DNA of 7,266 nucleotides from Alistipes sp. (GTDB lineage Bacteria; Bacteroidota; Bacteroidia; Bacteroidales; Rikenellaceae), in assembly GCA_017391185.1 (NCBI GenBank), contig JAFOZN010000137.1:1-7266 (forward strand), given 5' to 3'. Position 1 is the stretch's first letter; each line of letters starts with the position of its first letter. Shown here piece after piece: positions 5,247-7,266 of the stretch. The notes below the pieces were generated by a model, which saw only the letters and a program-made list of their open reading frames with translations, ran no database searches and was not told the DNA's origin. Both the position numbers and the translations under genes were made by a program.

Positions 5247-7266
5247 CTACTTGCTCTCCTCTTTGAGTTTTTGCAACTCATACATACGATCTCTGTAACG
5301 AGCTGCGGCCAAAAAATCCAACGACTTGGCGGCACGCTCCATATCCTCCTTTGCCTTCTGGATCAAAGCATCTATATTCTTAGATTCGTATTCTCGCTTG
5401 GCATCATACTCCTTCTCTACATCAGCTGCCGTCATGTAGTGATCCTCCATGATAGGATATACGGTCATATCCTCAGGTCGCTCGGTGTGGCTCAATAGAA
5501 GGCTTTGTCCCGTACCACTCTTTTGTGCTTGACGAGGCAATATGCCATGCTCCATATTGTATCTCACCTGCTTTTCGCGGCGGCGGTTGCTCTGCTCTAT
5601 GGCGGCAATCATCGAGTCGGTGCAGTGGTCGGCATATAGTATTACATGACCATTAGAGTGACGTGCAGCACGTCCTGCTATCTGTGTGATTGAACGTACG
5701 TTACGTAAGAATCCCTCTTTGTCGGCATCGAGTATCGCCACAAGTCCCACCTCTGGCAGATCCAAACCCTCGCGCAATAGGTTTACGCCAATCAGAACAT
5801 CGAACATATCGGCCCTCAGGTCTTCCAAAATCTGTACTCGCTCCAAGGTGTCTACATCGGAGTGGATATATCTGTTGCGTATGCCTACACGGTCAAAATA
5901 CTTCGATAACTCCTCGGCCATGCGTTTGGTGATGGTCGTAATGAGGATTTTATCCTCGACTTTGACGCGCTTTTCTATCTCCTCTATAAGATCATCTATC
6001 TGATTGAGCGTAACCCTCACCTCCAATGGTGGATCAACCAATCCTGTAGGGCGGATAAGCTGTTCGGCAATGACGCCTTCACTCTTGGTGAATTCATAGT
6101 CGGCAGGTGTCGCGCTGACATAGATGGATGTTCCCATCAGACTCTCGAACTCCTCGAAACGTAGTGGGCGATTGTCTTTGGCGGCAGGCAGACGGAAGCC
6201 ATATTCTACCAGATTTACCTTGCGGGCGCGGTCGCCACCATACATGGCATGAACCTGCGGTATGGTAACATGGCTCTCATCTATGACCATGAGATAATCC
6301 TCTGGGAAGTAGTCCAGCAGGCAGAATGGGCGTGTGCCCTCGGCTCTGCCATCGAAATATCGTGAGTAGTTCTCGATGCCAGGGCAATAGCCAAGCTCCT
6401 TGATCATCTCCAAGTCGTACTCTACGCGCTGTTTGATACGCTGAGCCTCCATCGTGCGTCCCTCCTTCTCAAATTCGGCTATGCGCTTGCCCAGATCGAG
6501 ATATATCTGCTGAATAGCGATGTTGATACGCTCTTTGGTGGTTACGAACATATTGGCAGGGAATATCGTCACTCCATCTAATAGCTCAAGTCGTTGTCCG
6601 CTTGCAGCATCTATGCGTTGGATTGACTCTATCTCGTTGTCGAAGAATGTGACTCGGTAAGCGTTGTCGCCAAAAGCTGTCATAATATCTATCGTATCGC
6701 CCTTTACGCGGAATGTTGCGGGTTCCAGCGATAGCTCTGTACGAGTGTATAGAGCCTCGACAAGGCGATATAGGAAGTGCTTGTAGCTGACAATATCTCC
6801 CACCTTGATCTTGATGGATGTGGCATGGAAATCGGCGGGGTTGCCGATACCGTAGAGGCACGATACACTCGATACTACAATCACATCTCTCCTGCCCGAA
6901 AGTAGCGATGCGGTAGTGCTCAAACGCATCTTTTCGATCTCATCGTTTATGGCAAGATCCTTCTCGATGTAAGTGTCGGTTGTGGGAAGATATGCTTCGG
7001 GTTGGTAGTAGTCGTAATAGGATACGAAATACTCAACAGCATTGTCGGGAAAGAAATTCTTGAACTCGCCATATAGCTGCGCCGCAAGCGTTTTGTTGTG
7101 GCTCAGGACTATCGTAGGGCGGTTAAGATGCTGGATTACATTGGCAATGGTAAATGTCTTGCCCGATCCCGTCACTCCCAAAAGGGTGTTGTGGCGCGAT
7201 CCACTCTCAATCGAGTTGATTAGCTGGGCGATAGCTTCGGGCTGATCTCCCGTAGGTGCATATTCC
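5247..7266 (-). CDS. uvrB: UvrB, excinuclease ABC subunit B (first few codons beyond the window edge)
   Basis: UvrB is the damage-verifying helicase-like core of nucleotide excision repair; UvrA loads it and it then recruits UvrC. The visible 672 residues begin EYAPTGDQPEAIAQL, the usual start of the family, so only about 8 residues are missing; the TTG at 7181 is internal (Leu of LLGVTGSGKT) and not the start. Numbering from the first visible residue: Walker A GVTGSGKT (30-37), the damage-probing beta-hairpin region YFVSYYDYYQPEAYLP (79-94), Walker B-like DESH (329-332), VSATP (383-387), helicase motif V GVNLLREGLDLP (493-504) and motif VI QIAGRAAR (528-535). The C-terminal UVR motif (about 630-667) is the UvrC-binding coiled coil. 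The total length of about 680 fits the family and the frame is intact. The gene is convergent with the GtrA gene. Its promoter is outside the window. Confidence 0.98.
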   Translation of the reverse strand, partial: EYAPTGDQPEAIAQLINSIESGSRHNTLLGVTGSGKTFTIANVIQHLNRPTIVLSHNKTLAAQLYGEFKNFFPDNAVEYFVSYYDYYQPEAYLPTTDTYIEKDLAINDEIEKMRLSTTASLLSGRRDVIVVSSVSCLYGIGNPADFHATSIKIKVGDIVSYKHFLYRLVEALYTRTELSLEPATFRVKGDTIDIMTAFGDNAYRVTFFDNEIESIQRIDAASGQRLELLDGVTIFPANMFVTTKERINIAIQQIYLDLGKRIAEFEKEGRTMEAQRIKQRVEYDLEMIKELGYCPGIENYSRYFDGRAEGTRPFCLLDYFPEDYLMVIDESHVTIPQVHAMYGGDRARKVNLVEYGFRLPAAKDNRPLRFEEFESLMGTSIYVSATPADYEFTKSEGVIAEQLIRPTGLVDPPLEVRVTLNQIDDLIEEIEKRVKVEDKILITTITKRMAEELSKYFDRVGIRNRYIHSDVDTLERVQILEDLRADMFDVLIGVNLLREGLDLPEVGLVAILDADKEGFLRNVRSITQIAGRAARHSNGHVILYADHCTDSMIAAIEQSNRRREKQVRYNMEHGILPRQAQKSGTGQSLLLSHTERPEDMTVYPIMEDHYMTAADVEKEYDAKREYESKNIDALIQKAKEDMERAAKSLDFLAAARYRDRMYELQKLKEESK

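Noticed and set aside
5218..5252. Inverted repeat AAGTAG (5218-5223) and CTACTT (5247-5252) across the convergent gene ends
   Set aside because: It arises because both genes end in a Lys codon AAG plus TAG. The arms are only six pairs with a 23-base loop and no T-run, so it is not a credible terminator.
7179..7181. TTG at 7181 as the uvrB start
   Set aside because: The frame stays open to the window edge and encodes the conserved PTGDQPEA segment upstream, so the true start lies outside the window.

Overview
The window looks like a chromosomal housekeeping segment from a member of the Bacteroidota, most likely Bacteroidales. Three things point there: promoter motifs of the Bacteroidota primary sigma factor type (TTTG, about 20 bases, TAnnTTTG), almost no Shine-Dalgarno sequences before the starts, and a cell-envelope protein that joins an HU/CCDC81-like N-terminus to a SPOR domain. 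Genus cannot be fixed from sequence reading alone. Codon use and base composition look uniform, and no mobile element, CRISPR array or phage gene is visible.

Layout: (1) 1-824, minus strand: 5' part of ruvB (Holliday junction helicase), cut by the window edge, with a promoter at 860-891. (2) 825-1124: a 300-base AT-rich spacer holding the ruvB promoter, a plus-strand promoter candidate and a hairpin. (3) 1125-1196, minus strand: tRNA-Arg with anticodon CCG; its promoter lies over the start of the next, divergent gene. (4) 1222-5223, plus strand: five closely spaced genes, probably one operon: an XRE/S24-type regulator with an apparently dead protease site, a sensor histidine kinase without a sensor domain, lgt, a HU-like/TM/SPOR protein, and a GtrA-family membrane protein. 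(5) 5247-7266, minus strand: uvrB, almost complete, lacking only its first few codons beyond the window edge.

Functionally, two DNA-repair helicase genes (ruvB, uvrB) flank a cell-envelope cluster: lipoprotein maturation (Lgt), peptidoglycan binding (SPOR), a probable lipid-linked sugar or polysaccharide membrane protein (GtrA), and two possible regulators. The cluster is compact: gaps are 43, 31 and 8 bases, and the last pair overlaps by one base. I found no convincing new defence, mobile or biosynthetic system. The most interesting part is the tRNA-Arg/regulator junction, where a tRNA promoter is embedded in a coding start and the regulator's leader would be antisense to the tRNA.
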